From: Delftia tsuruhatensis
Lineage (GTDB): Bacteria > Pseudomonadota > Gammaproteobacteria > Burkholderiales > Burkholderiaceae_C
Assembly: GCF_903815225.1 (NCBI RefSeq)
Contig: NZ_LR813084.1
Span: 1,282,501 to 1,346,500 of the forward strand
DNA length: 64,000 nt
Direction of reading: 5' to 3'
The position numbers and the translations under genes are program-made. The stretch's first letter is position 1. The number at the start of each line of letters is the position of its first letter. Positions 19,601-28,220 of the stretch are shown here, piece after piece. Below the pieces are notes generated by a model, which searched no databases, had not been told where the DNA came from, and saw only the letters and a program-made list of their open reading frames with translations.

Positions 19601-20563
19601 CCAGCCTCGGTGGGCCGCGCGCCCATCAAGGAGCAGGTGATCCACTTCATCAACAAGAAGCTGCCCGGCGGCCTGCCCAACAAGACGGCCCGCGCGTTGC
19701 TGGACATCGAGGACAAGGACTACGTCCCCATCATCCGCAGCCCGCAGACCACCAGTGCTGACACCGAGGCGGTGTTCTACTTCCCCGGCTGCGGTTCCGA
19801 GCGCCTGTTCAGCCAGGTGGGCCTGGCCACCCAGGCCATGCTCTGGCATGCGGGCGTGCAGACCGTGCTGCCACCGGGCTACCTGTGCTGCGGCTACCCG
19901 CAGCGCGGCAGTGGCCAGTACGACAAGGCCGAGAAGATGATCACGGACAACCGTGTGCTCTTCCACCGCGTCGCGACCACGCTCAACTACCTGGACATCA
20001 AGACCGTGGTGGTCAGTTGCGGCACCTGCTACGACCAGTTGCAGGGCTACGAGTTCGACAAGATCTTCCCGGGCAGCCGGATCATCGACATCCATGAGTA
20101 CCTGCTGGAGAAGGGCGTCACGCTGCAGGGCAAGGAAGGCTATCTCTACCACGACCCCTGCCATTCGCCCATGAAGCTGCAGGACCCGATGAAGACCGTC
20201 AAGGCCCTGGTCGGCGACGGCGTGGTCAAGAGCGAGCGCTGCTGCGGTGAATCGGGCACGCTGGGTGTCACGCGCCCCGACATCTCCACGCAGATCCGCT
20301 TTCGCAAGGAAGAGGAGCTCAAGAAGGGCGAGGCTGCGCTGCGTGCCAGTGGTGCCCTGGCCGAGAAGGACAACGTGAAGATCCTCACCAGTTGCCCCAG
20401 CTGCCTGCAGGGCCTGTCGCGCTACGGTGGCGACCTGAACAACGGCCTGCTGGAAGCCGACTACATCGTGGTCGAGATGGCGCGCCAGATCCTGGGCGAG
20501 AACTGGATGGCCGACTATGTGCAGCGCGCCAATGCCGGCGGCATTGAAAGGGTTCTGGTTTGA
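16649..20563 (+). CDS. DUF3683 FAD-linked oxidase / Fe-S oxidoreductase fusion protein
   Basis: At 1304 residues this is a single-chain flavo-iron-sulfur oxidoreductase. Residues 1 to about 185 match a DUF3683-type N-terminal region. An FAD-binding type 4 (PCMH) domain follows, with the FAD loop [11 protein letters not shown] near residue 212. Next come an FAD-linked oxidase C-terminal region to about 780 (GEHGIGITK near 745) and two ferredoxin clusters: [16 protein letters not shown] (about 834) and [12 protein letters not shown] (about 896). The C-terminal part holds cysteine-rich CCG-type domains ([10 protein letters not shown] near 1045, CCGYPQ near 1080, SCGTCYDQ near 1122, CCGESGTLG near 1197). 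The architecture resembles D-lactate, D-2-hydroxyglutarate and glycolate dehydrogenases that pass electrons to the quinone pool. The substrate is not known. It lies directly upstream of HIT and ubiquinone genes. Confidence 0.9.
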   Translation: MNVPIALAALQAQAAEPARLREIPYNYTSFSDREIVIRLLGTSMWDVLNQLRQERRTGRSARMLYEVLGDIWVVQRNPYLQDDLLHSPDRRKALVEALEHRLGEIDKRRAPQQDPVRDGLVGQLVDAARRAVHEFNATFVEAEQLRRRVQKSLGRLTAKDNIKFDGLSRVAHVTDATDWRVEYPFVVLTPDTEAEMAGLVKACIELELTIIPRGGGTGYTGGAIPLTWRSVVINTEKLEAMTEVEMRRIPGVDHEVPTIFTEAGVVTQRVADAAERAGFVFAVDPTSAEASCIGGNVAMNAGGKKAVLWGTALDNLVSWRMVTPEAQWLEVTRVGHNLGKIHDAEMASFELQYFEADGRTPIRSERLDIPGQKFRKEGLGKDVTDKFLSGLPGIQKEGCDGLITSARWVVHRMPEHTRTVCMEFFGNAKDAVPSIVEIKDFMFAEQKRSGVLLAGLEHLDDRYLKAVGYATKSKKGNGHLPKMVLLGDIAGDDADEVARVAAEVVRIANSRNGEGFTAVSAEARKKFWLDRKRTAAISRHTNAFKINEDVVIPLPRMWEYTDGIERINIELSLRNKLKLCDALTDFFQHGDLPLGKQDDAGDIPSAELLEDRVQQALVLVAEVRALWQGWLDDVENLFPQLQDHTLRASWRTQLKAPMAQIFAGAAFQPLQAAINAIHQRVLKGRVWVALHMHAGDGNVHTNIPVNSDDYEMLQTAHEAVARIMVLARSLDGVISGEHGIGITKLEFLSDEELAPFAAYKQRVDPEGRFNKGKLIRNEKLQAVVGQTHDGRSPRESLMFADLTNAYTPSFGLMGHESLIMQQSDIGAIADSVKDCLRCGKCKPVCATHVPRANLLYSPRNKILATSLLVEAFLYEEQTRRGVSLRHWQEFEDVSDHCTVCHKCFNPCPVKIDFGDVTMNMRNLLRKMDKKSFRPGNKLAMAMLNATNPDTIKFMRSAMVGVGFKAQRLASDVLQGLAKKQTRHPPASVGRAPIKEQVIHFINKKLPGGLPNKTARALLDIEDKDYVPIIRSPQTTSADTEAVFYFPGCGSERLFSQVGLATQAMLWHAGVQTVLPPGYLCCGYPQRGSGQYDKAEKMITDNRVLFHRVATTLNYLDIKTVVVSCGTCYDQLQGYEFDKIFPGSRIIDIHEYLLEKGVTLQGKEGYLYHDPCHSPMKLQDPMKTVKALVGDGVVKSERCCGESGTLGVTRPDISTQIRFRKEEELKKGEAALRASGALAEKDNVKILTSCPSCLQGLSRYGGDLNNGLLEADYIVVEMARQILGENWMADYVQRANAGGIERVLV

Positions 20564-21015
20564 AGGCCGTTGCATCCTGCCCCCTGTGTGCCGAAGAAGG
20601 CGGCCTGCCGGTCTGGCTCGGTCGGCGCCTGCGCGTGGTCCGCGCGCAGGAGGAGGGCTTTCCGGCCTTCTACCGCGTCGTCTGGAATGCGCATGCGGCC
20701 GAGTTCTCGGACCTGGATGCCGCCGAACGCCGGCACTGCATGGAGGCCGTGGCCGAGGTCGAGCAGGTCTTGCGCGCGCGGCTGGCGCCGGTCAAGATGA
20801 ATCTCGCGGCGCTGGGCAACATGGTGCCGCACCTGCACTGGCACGTGATCGCGCGTTTCGCGTGGGACAGCCATTTCCCCGGTTCGGTCTGGGCCACGGT
20901 CCAGCGCCCGCGCGATGCCGACCGCGAGGCCGCCTTGGCGGCGCAGTTGCCGTCCATCGACGCGGAACTGGCACGCGTGCTTGACGCCTGGCAGTTGCGC
21001 CAATCCACTGAATGA
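20560..21015 (+). CDS. HIT-family nucleotide hydrolase or transferase
   Basis: The 151-residue protein has the histidine-triad motif [10 protein letters not shown] near residue 90 and an N-terminal CPLC pair that could bind metal. HIT proteins hydrolyse or transfer nucleotides at an alpha-phosphate; the substrate here cannot be told from sequence. The start is a TTG at 20560 that overlaps the stop of the oxidoreductase (TTGA), with GAAAGGG just upstream, so translation is probably coupled. No in-frame ATG precedes the conserved domain. It is followed by the DUF971 gene after 10 bases. Confidence 0.88.
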   Translation: MKAVASCPLCAEEGGLPVWLGRRLRVVRAQEEGFPAFYRVVWNAHAAEFSDLDAAERRHCMEAVAEVEQVLRARLAPVKMNLAALGNMVPHLHWHVIARFAWDSHFPGSVWATVQRPRDADREAALAAQLPSIDAELARVLDAWQLRQSTE

Positions 21016-21025
21016 GGAGCACCGC

Positions 21026-21457
21026 ATGGCCGGTCTGACCCCTGACACCCCTACGCCCGAGGCGTTGACCGTGCATGGCGCTTCGCGCGTGCTGGAAGTC
21101 GCCTACTCCGATGGCGCGAGCTTCCGCATCCCCTTCGAACTGCTGCGCGTGTATTCGCCTTCGGCCGAGGTCCAGGGCCACGGCCCGGGCCAGGAGGTGC
21201 TGCAGACGGGCAAGCGCGATGTCGCCATCACAGCCATCGAGCCCGTGGGCAACTACGCCATCAAGCCCTTTTTCAGCGATGGCCATGAAAGCGGTCTGTA
21301 CACCTGGGAATACCTCTACGAGCTGGGCCGCCGCCAGGACGAGTTCTGGGCCCAGTACCTGGATCGCCTGCTGGAAGCCGGCATGGACCGCGACACCCCC
21401 ATGCCGGCCAAGGGCGCCGGCGCGGGCCATGGCGGGCATGGCTGCGGCGGCCACTGA
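21026..21457 (+). CDS. DUF971 (gamma-butyrobetaine hydroxylase-like N-terminal domain) protein with His/Gly tail
   Basis: The 143-residue protein consists of a DUF971 domain (about 15-115; [20 protein letters not shown], then [20 protein letters not shown]). In eukaryotes this fold forms the N-terminus of gamma-butyrobetaine hydroxylase; stand-alone bacterial forms have no agreed function, although some are linked to Fe-S handling. The C-terminus [14 protein letters not shown] carries three histidines and a cysteine in glycine and could bind a metal ion. GAGGAG precedes the ATG. The gene is in the operon that leads to ubiE. Confidence 0.9.
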   Translation: MAGLTPDTPTPEALTVHGASRVLEVAYSDGASFRIPFELLRVYSPSAEVQGHGPGQEVLQTGKRDVAITAIEPVGNYAIKPFFSDGHESGLYTWEYLYELGRRQDEFWAQYLDRLLEAGMDRDTPMPAKGAGAGHGGHGCGGH

Positions 21458-21529
21458 ACGCGCACGGGCACGCTCCGTTCCCGCAGCGCCACATTCAGGA
21501 CCTTTGCACAGCACAGGGTTATTGGGGGT

Positions 21530-21590
21530 GGTGCTATATTAAAAATAGCTTGAAAGGCTTTGTTCAAAGGCTTTTCAAGCTTTTTGTTCT
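21530..21590 (+). promoter_or_regulatory. Extended -10 promoter overlapping a terminator-like hairpin upstream of ubiE
   Basis: GGTGCTATATT (21530-21540) is an extended -10 element (TGC-TATATT). GCTAT (21533-21537) also pairs with ATAGC (21545-21549). From about the predicted transcription start, AGCTTGAAA (21547-21555) pairs with TTTCAAGCT (21573-21581), followed by TTTTTGTTCTT. The hairpin may terminate the upstream operon, or form the 5' end of the ubiE transcript, or do both. The patch is much richer in A/T than its surroundings. Confidence 0.6.
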
Positions 21591-21672
21591 TGATAACCCT
21601 GGTGCGGCAAAGCCCGTGGCCATACGGGGTTGTCGCTGTACGCATTACTACTGCTTGCTTAGCATCGTTGTT

Positions 21673-22404
21673 ATGAGCACCACACATTTCGGATTCCAGT
21701 CGGTGGACGAGGGCGACAAGGCCCGCCGCGTGCGCGGCGTGTTCGATTCGGTCGCCTCGCGCTACGACGTCATGAACGACCTGATGTCGGGTGGTCTGCA
21801 CCGTGCCTGGAAGGCCTACACGGTGATGGTGGCCAACCTCAAGGAAGGCGACAGGGCGCTGGACATCGCGGGCGGCACGGGGGACCTGGCTCTGGCCTTT
21901 TCCAAGAAGGTCGGCGCCACCGGCCAGGTGGTGCATACGGACATCAACGAGGCCATGCTGCGCGTGGGCCGCGACCGCCTGATCAACAAGGGCGTGATCC
22001 TGCCGACCCTGGTCTGCGATGCCGAGGCCCTGCCGTTTCCCGACGGCCATTTCGATCTGGTCACCGTGGCCTTCGGCCTGCGCAACATGACGCACAAGGA
22101 TGCGGCGCTCAAGGAGATGAACCGCGTCCTGAGGCCCGGCGGCAAGCTGCTGGTGCTGGAATTCTCCAAGGTGGCCAAGCCGCTGGAGAAGGCCTACGAC
22201 TGGTACTCGTTCAAGGTGCTGCCCGCCATGGGCAAGCTGGTGGCGGGCGACGATGCCAGCTACCGCTATCTGGCCGAGTCCATCCGCATGCATCCGGGCC
22301 AGGAGGAACTCAAGCGCCTGATGCAGGACTGCGGCTTCGGCCATGTGGACTATCACAACATGACGGGCGGCATCGCGGCCCTGCATGTGGGAATCAAGTG
22401 CTGA
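21673..22404 (+). CDS. ubiE: Demethylubiquinone/demethylmenaquinone C-methyltransferase
   Basis: The 243-residue class I SAM methyltransferase begins with [20 protein letters not shown] and [19 protein letters not shown], the UbiE N-terminal signature. SAM-binding motif I is [13 protein letters not shown] (about 65), and the C-terminal block is [12 protein letters not shown]. It methylates the benzoquinone ring carbon during ubiquinone synthesis. The ATG at 21673 gives the canonical start; the frame is open back to 21550 but that section is AT-rich leader. Tim44-domain, ubiJ-like and ubiB genes follow. Confidence 0.96.
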   Translation: MSTTHFGFQSVDEGDKARRVRGVFDSVASRYDVMNDLMSGGLHRAWKAYTVMVANLKEGDRALDIAGGTGDLALAFSKKVGATGQVVHTDINEAMLRVGRDRLINKGVILPTLVCDAEALPFPDGHFDLVTVAFGLRNMTHKDAALKEMNRVLRPGGKLLVLEFSKVAKPLEKAYDWYSFKVLPAMGKLVAGDDASYRYLAESIRMHPGQEELKRLMQDCGFGHVDYHNMTGGIAALHVGIKC

Positions 22405-22457
22405 GTGCGCGAGGCGCTCGGTGAGGCGACGGCAACACGATTATTCGAGGAGATGAC

Positions 22458-23468
22458 ATGAAAAAGCTATGGTCTATGGTCTTGGTTGCGATGCTGGTGG
22501 TGGTCCACGGCACGGCCGATGCCAAGCGCATGGGCGGTGGCGGATCGGTGGGCAAGCAGTCGAGCAACGTGACGCAGCGTGAAGCAGCGCGCGCGCCGGC
22601 GCAGAACACGCCGCCGCAGAACGCCGCCACGCAGAATGCGGCAGGCAAGCCCGCGACACCTGCCCAGGCCGCTCCTGCCAAGAAGCCCTGGGGCGCCATG
22701 CTCGGCGGCCTGGCGGCAGGCCTGGGTCTGGCCTGGTTGGCCAATTCGCTGGGCCTGGGCGCCGCGTTCGGCCAGTTCCTTTTGTTCGCGCTGCTGGCCC
22801 TGGTCATCATGGTCGTGGTCGGCATGGTGATGCGTTCGCGTCGCGCGGCCGCCGGTGCGCAGTCGGCCCCCCAGAACAGTCCGTTCGCGTTCCAGGGCGC
22901 GGCACCTGCGGGTCCGGGCAATGCCGGCAGCGTGGACAGCGCGCCGCTGGCACGCCAGTACAACCCCGAGAAGGTCGGCAACGACGCCGCGGCCCGTCCC
23001 TGGGAACAGAACCTGCAGCCGGCGGCCTCGGGCTCCGGCGTGCAGATCGGCTCGGCGCTGGCCGGCTCGCAGAACTGGGGTGTTCCCGAAGGCTTCGATA
23101 CCGAGGGCTTCCTGACGGCCGCCAAGCGCAACTTCGTGACACTGCAATCGGCCTGGGACCGTTCGGACATCACATCGCTGCGCGCGATGATGACCGACGA
23201 GATGCTGACCGAGATCCGTGGCCAGCTCAGCGAGCGCGAGGCCCAGCGTCCCGGTCAGCCCAACCAGACCGACGTGGTCATGATCGACGCCCAGCTGCTG
23301 GGTATCGAGGACCTGGGCAATGACTACATGGCCAGCGTGGAATTCTCGGGCATGATCCGTGAGGACGCTTCGGCGGGCCCCACGCCCTTCCGCGAGGTCT
23401 GGAACATGACCAAGCCCAAGAGCGGTGCCAGCGGCTGGCTGGTGGCGGGTGTCCAGGCATTGCAGTAA
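22458..23468 (+). CDS. Tim44-domain (Tim44-like) membrane-associated protein
   Basis: The 336-residue protein starts with a signal or membrane anchor (KKLWSMVLVAMLVVVHGTADA). It has a low-complexity Ala/Gln/Pro stretch (about 40-75), a Gly-rich membrane region (about 78-120) and a C-terminal Tim44-like domain (about 210-336; FLTAAKRNFVTLQSAWDRSD, EFSGMIREDASAG). Tim44 domains in mitochondria anchor chaperones to membranes; bacterial homologues are poorly understood. Its fixed place between ubiE and the ubiJ-ubiB pair suggests a role at the membrane in quinone synthesis or assembly, but that is inference. A GAGGAG site precedes the ATG. Confidence 0.88.
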   Translation: MKKLWSMVLVAMLVVVHGTADAKRMGGGGSVGKQSSNVTQREAARAPAQNTPPQNAATQNAAGKPATPAQAAPAKKPWGAMLGGLAAGLGLAWLANSLGLGAAFGQFLLFALLALVIMVVVGMVMRSRRAAAGAQSAPQNSPFAFQGAAPAGPGNAGSVDSAPLARQYNPEKVGNDAAARPWEQNLQPAASGSGVQIGSALAGSQNWGVPEGFDTEGFLTAAKRNFVTLQSAWDRSDITSLRAMMTDEMLTEIRGQLSEREAQRPGQPNQTDVVMIDAQLLGIEDLGNDYMASVEFSGMIREDASAGPTPFREVWNMTKPKSGASGWLVAGVQALQ

Positions 23469-23498
23469 TTCCTCTCACTTCGGGAATAATCGGGGACT

Positions 23499-24128
23499 AT
23501 GGCAACACAGTCCCCTTTTTCTTTCCTGAACGGCCTCATGGAACGCGTGATGGCCGGTCCGCAACCTCCGCAATGGCTGGTCAGCGAGGTGCATCAGCGC
23601 CTCGTGCTGTTTCTCAACCATGTGCTGATGCAGGAAAGAGAGGCCACGGAGCGCCTTGTGCGGCAAAAGGGCCGCGTGGCGCGCGTGCAATGGCGCGGCT
23701 ATTCCATGGCCTTGCAGATCACGCCGGCGGGGCTGTTCAACGTGGCCCCCGAGGGGGCCCAGCCCGACCTGCTGCTCGAAGTCACCGAGACCTCGCCGCT
23801 GGCGCTGGCCCAGGTGGCGTTGCGCGGCGACAAGCCCTCCATACGCATCGAGGGCGATGTGCAACTGGCGGCGGACATCAACTGGCTGGTGGACCACGTC
23901 GAATGGGACGTGGAGGAGGACCTGGCCCGCATCATCGGTGATGCGCCGGCCCACACGATCGCCAAGGTGGCACGCAGCGCCGCCCAGGCGCTGCGCCAGT
24001 TCGTGGGCGCGCGCATGGCGGGCGGGCAGCCCGATGCCGGTGAGCCGGCCGCGGAGGCCGCACGCAGCCCTGCTCCCGCCAGCGCCCCCGTGGTGGCCCT
24101 GCCCGGTTTCGAGAACGACAAGCCATGA
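23499..24128 (+). CDS. ubiJ: SCP2-domain ubiquinone biosynthesis accessory factor, UbiJ-like
   Basis: The 209-residue protein has an SCP2-type lipid-binding region (about 45-125; [20 protein letters not shown] and [20 protein letters not shown]) and a C-terminal helical segment ending in an Ala/Pro-rich tail. UbiJ binds ubiquinone precursors and scaffolds the soluble Ubi complex in E. coli. The call rests mainly on the SCP2-like pattern and on position between ubiE and ubiB. Its stop overlaps the ubiB start by four bases (ATGA), so the two are coupled. Confidence 0.82.
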   Translation: MATQSPFSFLNGLMERVMAGPQPPQWLVSEVHQRLVLFLNHVLMQEREATERLVRQKGRVARVQWRGYSMALQITPAGLFNVAPEGAQPDLLLEVTETSPLALAQVALRGDKPSIRIEGDVQLAADINWLVDHVEWDVEEDLARIIGDAPAHTIAKVARSAAQALRQFVGARMAGGQPDAGEPAAEAARSPAPASAPVVALPGFENDKP

Positions 24129-25690
24129 GCCGGTTTCTTCGCGGGCTGACCATCCTCTGGGTGGTGTTCCGCTACGGGCTCGACGAACTGGTGCTCTCGA
24201 GCTTCGAGCACCCCTGGATGCGCCGCGCACGCGCCGTGCTCACGCTGGGCCGCAGGCTGGACAAGCCGCGTGGCCAGCGCCTGCGTGAAGCGCTGGAGGA
24301 ATTGGGCCCCATCTTCGTGAAGTTCGGCCAGGTGCTGTCCACGCGCAGCGACCTGATGCCGCCCGATGTGGCCGAGGAACTGGCGCGGCTGCAGGACCGC
24401 GTGCCGCCCTTCGATTCGCAGATCGCGGTGGACACCATCGAGCGCGCCTTCCGCAAACCGCTCGACGAAGTGTTCGTGCGCTTCGAGCGCGAGCCCGTGG
24501 CCAGCGCCTCCATCGCCCAGGTGCACTTCGCGGTGATCCGCGACCGCGATGGCGTGGAGCGCGAGGTGGCCGTCAAGGTGCTGCGCCCGGGCATGAAGAC
24601 CGTGATCGACAAGGACCTGGCGCTGATGCACATGATGGCGCGCTGGGTCGAGCGCCTGTCGGCAGACGGCAAGCGCCTCAAGCCCCGCCAGGTGGTGGCC
24701 GAATTCGACAACTACCTGCACGACGAGCTGGACCTGATCCGCGAAGCCTCCAATGCTGCGCAACTGCGCCGCAACATGGAGGGTCTGGATCTGGTGCTCA
24801 TCCCCGAGGTGTACTGGGATTTCTGCCGTACCGACGTGATGGTCATGCAGCGCATGAAGGGCGTGCCCATCAGCCAGGTCGAGCGCCTGCGCGAGGCCGG
24901 CGTGGACATCCCCAAGCTCGCGCGCGATGGCGTGACCATTTTCTTCACCCAGGTGTTCCGCGACGGGTTCTTCCACGCCGACATGCACCCCGGCAACATC
25001 ATGGTCAGCCTGGAGCCGGAAACCTTCGGTCGCTACATCTCGCTGGACTTCGGCATCGTCGGCACGCTGACCGAATACGACAAGGAGTACCTGGCGCAGA
25101 ACTTCACGGCGTTCTTCCGACGCGACTACAAGCGCGTGGCCGAGCTGCACATCGAAAGCGGCTGGGTGCCGCCGACCACACGCGTGGATGAGCTGGAGGC
25201 CGCCATCCGCGCCGTGTGCGAGCCGTACTTCGATCGCCCTCTGGCCGAGATCTCGCTGGGCATGGTGCTGATGCGCCTGTTCCAGACCTCGCGGCGCTTT
25301 CATGTGGAGATCCAGCCGCAACTGGTGCTGCTGCAAAAGACGCTGCTGAACATCGAAGGGCTGGGCCGCCAGCTCGACCCCAACCTGGACCTCTGGAGCA
25401 CGGCCAAGCCTTTCCTCGAGAAATGGATGCTCGACCAGATGGGCCCCCAGCGCCTGTGGCGCGAGCTGCTGGCCGAGGCGCCGCGCTACGCCAAGCTCAT
25501 TCCGGAGCTGCCGCGCCTGATCCACCAGCGGCTCGCGCACCGTGGCGGCGACAACGATGCGCTGCTCAAGGAACTGCTCCAGCAGCAAAAGCTCACCAAT
25601 CGCCTGCTGCAGGCCATTGTCAGCGCGGGCATCGGTTTCGTCATCGCGCTGATCCTGCTGCAGCTGGTCGTGCGCATGCGCTGGTACTGA
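24125..25690 (+). CDS. ubiB: Ubiquinone biosynthesis atypical kinase/ATPase
   Basis: The 521-residue protein has UbiB/ADCK features: KFGQ (in [16 protein letters not shown], about 60-75), the alanine-rich loop ASASIAQVH in place of a P-loop (about 122), the invariant lysine in [19 protein letters not shown], and the metal-binding LDFGIVG (about 310). Two C-terminal transmembrane helices end the protein (about 495-518). UbiB is a membrane ATPase needed for ubiquinone synthesis. The start overlaps the previous stop. Identification is secure. Confidence 0.96.
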   Translation: MSRFLRGLTILWVVFRYGLDELVLSSFEHPWMRRARAVLTLGRRLDKPRGQRLREALEELGPIFVKFGQVLSTRSDLMPPDVAEELARLQDRVPPFDSQIAVDTIERAFRKPLDEVFVRFEREPVASASIAQVHFAVIRDRDGVEREVAVKVLRPGMKTVIDKDLALMHMMARWVERLSADGKRLKPRQVVAEFDNYLHDELDLIREASNAAQLRRNMEGLDLVLIPEVYWDFCRTDVMVMQRMKGVPISQVERLREAGVDIPKLARDGVTIFFTQVFRDGFFHADMHPGNIMVSLEPETFGRYISLDFGIVGTLTEYDKEYLAQNFTAFFRRDYKRVAELHIESGWVPPTTRVDELEAAIRAVCEPYFDRPLAEISLGMVLMRLFQTSRRFHVEIQPQLVLLQKTLLNIEGLGRQLDPNLDLWSTAKPFLEKWMLDQMGPQRLWRELLAEAPRYAKLIPELPRLIHQRLAHRGGDNDALLKELLQQQKLTNRLLQAIVSAGIGFVIALILLQLVVRMRWY

Positions 25691-25746
25691 GAAAACGGGT
25701 TTTCGCGACCTTTCCCCTTTCCCACTTTTGAAACAGGAGTGCCAGC

Positions 25747-27198
25747 GTGCTGCTCTCTATGGTGATCGCCTACCTGTTCGTGACCATAGCCATCGGCCTG
25801 TGGGCGGCCAGGCGGGTCAAGAACACGGCCGACTTCGCAATTGCCGGGCGCCACCTGCCCATGTACATGATCATCACCACCACGTTCGCCACGTGGTTCG
25901 GCTCGGAGATCGTGCTCGGCGTGCCCGCCAAATTCATCGAAGGCGGCCTGCGCGGCGTGGTCGAAGACCCCTTCGGTGCCGGCATGTGCCTGATCCTTGT
26001 GGGCCTGTTCTTCGCCGGCAAGCTCTACCGCATGACGCTGCTGACCATCAGCGACTACTACCGCCAGCGCTATGGCCGATCCATCGAGATCATCTGCTCG
26101 CTGATCATCATGCTCAGCTACCTGGGCTGGGTGTCCGCCCAGGTCACGGCATTGGGCCTGGTGTTCAACCTGCTGTCGGGCGGCTCGGTCAGCATTCCCA
26201 TGGGCATGACCATCGGCGTGCTCTCCATCCTGGCCTATACGCTGTTCGGTGGCATGTGGTCGGTGGCCGTGACGGATTTTCTGCAGATGATCATCCTGGT
26301 CGTCGGCCTGGTGGTGCTGGCCTGGTTCGCCGGCGACATGGCCGGCGGCGCGGGCAAGGTGATCGATCTGGCGGCCAGCCGAGACCTGTTCCAGTTCTGG
26401 CCCGAGCCGAGCTGGCACGAGATCCTCTTCTTCTTCGGCGCGGCCATCACCATGATGCTGGGTTCCATCCCCCAGCAGGACGTGTTCCAGCGGGTGATGT
26501 CGGCCGACAGCGAGCGGTCCGCCACGCGTGGCACCGTCATCGGTGGCACGGCCTATATCTTCTTCGCCTTCGTGCCCATGTTCCTCGTGGCCAGTGCGCT
26601 GATCATCATGCCGCAGGAGGCCGCCGCCCTGCTGCAGGACGATCCCCAGAAAGTGCTGCCGACGCTGGTGATGGACAAGATGCCCTTCGTCATGCAGGTG
26701 CTGTTCTTCGGCGCGCTGCTGTCGGCCATCAAGTCCTGTGCTTCCGCCACGCTGCTTGCGCCCAGCGTGACCTTCACCGAGAACATCTGGCGCCAGTTCC
26801 GCACCGATGCCAGCGACCGCGAGATGCTGCTGGCCATGCGCATCAGCGTGCTGGTCTTCAGCGTGTGCGTGCTGGCCTATTCCATCAAGATGGAGGGAAC
26901 GCCCATCTATGAACTGGTCTCCAGTGCCTACCAGGTGCCCTTGGTCGGCGCCTTCGTGCCGCTGGTCTTCGGCCTGTACTGGCGGCGCGCCACCACACAG
27001 GGTGCCATCTTTGCCGTGGTGCTGGGCATAGGCGTCTGGGTGGTGTTCATGGTCACTCCTGCACTGCATGAGGCTTTCCCGCAGCAGCTGGCCGGCCTGC
27101 TGGCCGCGATCGGCGGCATGGTCGGAGGCTCCCTGGCACCCCAGTGGCTTGCCGACCGCCGCGAGGAAATCCAGGCATTTGGTGCTGCGGAGGTCTGA
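25747..27198 (+). CDS. Sodium:solute symporter (SSS family)
   Basis: The 483-residue integral membrane protein has about 13 hydrophobic helices. It carries SSS signatures such as FAIAGRHLPMYMIITTTFAT with WFGSEIVLGVPAKFIEGG near the N-terminus and TLFGGMWSVAVTDFLQMI in the middle. The substrate (proline, pantothenate, acetate and others in this family) cannot be assigned. The start is GTG with AGGAG (25735-25739) 7 bases upstream, which decides the start over the later ATG. The gene stands alone: a new promoter for fmdB begins right after it. Confidence 0.9.
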   Translation: MLLSMVIAYLFVTIAIGLWAARRVKNTADFAIAGRHLPMYMIITTTFATWFGSEIVLGVPAKFIEGGLRGVVEDPFGAGMCLILVGLFFAGKLYRMTLLTISDYYRQRYGRSIEIICSLIIMLSYLGWVSAQVTALGLVFNLLSGGSVSIPMGMTIGVLSILAYTLFGGMWSVAVTDFLQMIILVVGLVVLAWFAGDMAGGAGKVIDLAASRDLFQFWPEPSWHEILFFFGAAITMMLGSIPQQDVFQRVMSADSERSATRGTVIGGTAYIFFAFVPMFLVASALIIMPQEAAALLQDDPQKVLPTLVMDKMPFVMQVLFFGALLSAIKSCASATLLAPSVTFTENIWRQFRTDASDREMLLAMRISVLVFSVCVLAYSIKMEGTPIYELVSSAYQVPLVGAFVPLVFGLYWRRATTQGAIFAVVLGIGVWVVFMVTPALHEAFPQQLAGLLAAIGGMVGGSLAPQWLADRREEIQAFGAAEV

Positions 27199-27212
27199 TG
27201 CGGGTGGGCGCC

Positions 27213-27218
27213 TATAAT
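27213..27218 (+). promoter_or_regulatory. -10 box (TATAAT) of the fmdB-DUF502-aspS unit
   Basis: A perfect TATAAT stands about 37 bases before the fmdB ATG and just after the symporter stop. No convincing -35 hexamer is seen at 16-18 bases. The predicted transcript would start near 27225. Confidence 0.55.
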
Positions 27219-27254
27219 TGAGGGTTTTGCACCTATCCTCCTTTCAATAGCGCC

Positions 27255-27536
27255 ATGCCTATTTACGCGTACAAGTGTGGCTCCTGCGGCCATGCCAAGG
27301 ACGTGCTGCGGAAAATCTCGGATGCCCCGCTGACGACCTGCCCCGCCTGCGGGGCCGAGTCCTTTTCCAAGCAACTGACGGCCGCCGGCTTCCAGCTCAA
27401 GGGCTCGGGCTGGTATGCGACCGACTTCAAGAACAGCGGCGGCAAGGGCGCTGCCGCTCCGGCACCCGCTGCGGCAGAGACGCCCGCCCCCGCCGCATCA
27501 CCGGCTCCTGCGCCCGCGCCTGCCGCGGCCGACTGA
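27255..27536 (+). CDS. FmdB-family zinc-ribbon protein
   Basis: The 93-residue protein has the FmdB putative regulatory zinc ribbon: CGSC near residue 8 and CPAC near residue 31, then the conserved FQLKGSGWYATDF. The C-terminal 30 residues are a low-complexity Ala/Pro/Glu tail of the kind often appended to this domain. FmdB domains are linked by name to formamidase/amidase regulation, but the function of these small proteins is not established. It is first in a unit with a DUF502 gene and aspS, a common beta-proteobacterial order. Confidence 0.93.
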   Translation: MPIYAYKCGSCGHAKDVLRKISDAPLTTCPACGAESFSKQLTAAGFQLKGSGWYATDFKNSGGKGAAAPAPAAAETPAPAASPAPAPAPAAAD

Positions 27537-27554
27537 ACAAGGCCTGCACTACCC

Positions 27555-28178
27555 ATGTCCGCACTGCGCAAATGGCTGTTCGCCGGTCTGCTGGTGATCG
27601 TTCCCCTGGTGATCACGCTGGGTGTGCTCAACTGGATCATCGGCACGCTGGACCAGACGCTGACCATCCTGCCCGAGGCCTGGCATCCCGACCGGCTGCT
27701 GGGTTTTCACATTCCCGGCTTCGGCGTCGTGCTGACGCTGCTGATCCTGCTGGTGGTGGGCGCGGCGGCCAGCAATTTCATAGGCCGCAAGCTGGTGTCC
27801 TGGGGCGATGCCGTGGTCAGCCGCATACCCGTGGTACGTTCGATCTATTCGAGCGTCAAGCAGGTCTCGGACACCGTGTTCTCGGACAGCGGCAACGCCT
27901 TTCGCACGGCCGTGCTGGTGCAGTGGCCGCGTGAGGGGGTGTGGACCGTGGCGTTCGTCACGGGCTCGCCCAGCGGCGAAGTGGCGGCTTACCTGCGTGA
28001 CGAGTACCTGAGCGTGTTCGTGCCGACCACTCCCAATCCCACGGGCGGCTATTTCGTCATCGTCCGCAAGAGCGACTGCATTGAACTCGAAATGAGCGTG
28101 GATGCCGCGCTCAAGTACATTGTCTCGATGGGCGTGGTGACTCCTCCCGATCTCACCCCTCCCCCGGAATCCAAATAA
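27555..28178 (+). CDS. DUF502 inner-membrane protein
   Basis: The 207-residue protein has two N-terminal hydrophobic helices (about 7-28 and 58-78) and a conserved soluble domain (PVVRSIYSSVKQVSDTVFSD; VFVPTTPNPTGGYFVIV), which define DUF502. The function is unknown; homologues are widespread in proteobacteria and plants. It lies 18 bases after fmdB and 42 bases before aspS and is very likely cotranscribed with both. A small GCGCCC/GGGCGC hairpin (28188-28204) lies between it and aspS without a T-tract. Confidence 0.92.
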   Translation: MSALRKWLFAGLLVIVPLVITLGVLNWIIGTLDQTLTILPEAWHPDRLLGFHIPGFGVVLTLLILLVVGAAASNFIGRKLVSWGDAVVSRIPVVRSIYSSVKQVSDTVFSDSGNAFRTAVLVQWPREGVWTVAFVTGSPSGEVAAYLRDEYLSVFVPTTPNPTGGYFVIVRKSDCIELEMSVDAALKYIVSMGVVTPPDLTPPPESK

Positions 28179-28220
28179 CAAACTGTCGCGCCCTCCAGGG
28201 GCGCAGGAAGCATCTTCATC

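Noticed and set aside
16406-20575. A 1389-codon open frame on the minus strand opposite the FAD oxidoreductase
   Set aside because: It is explained by GC-rich third positions of the sense gene, which remove stop codons from one antisense frame. The translation is Ala/His/Leu/Gln-rich with no domain, while the sense frame has clear motifs.
21550-21672. An upstream extension of UbiE by 41 residues
   Set aside because: It begins inside the AT-rich hairpin, and the canonical UbiE start is at 21673.
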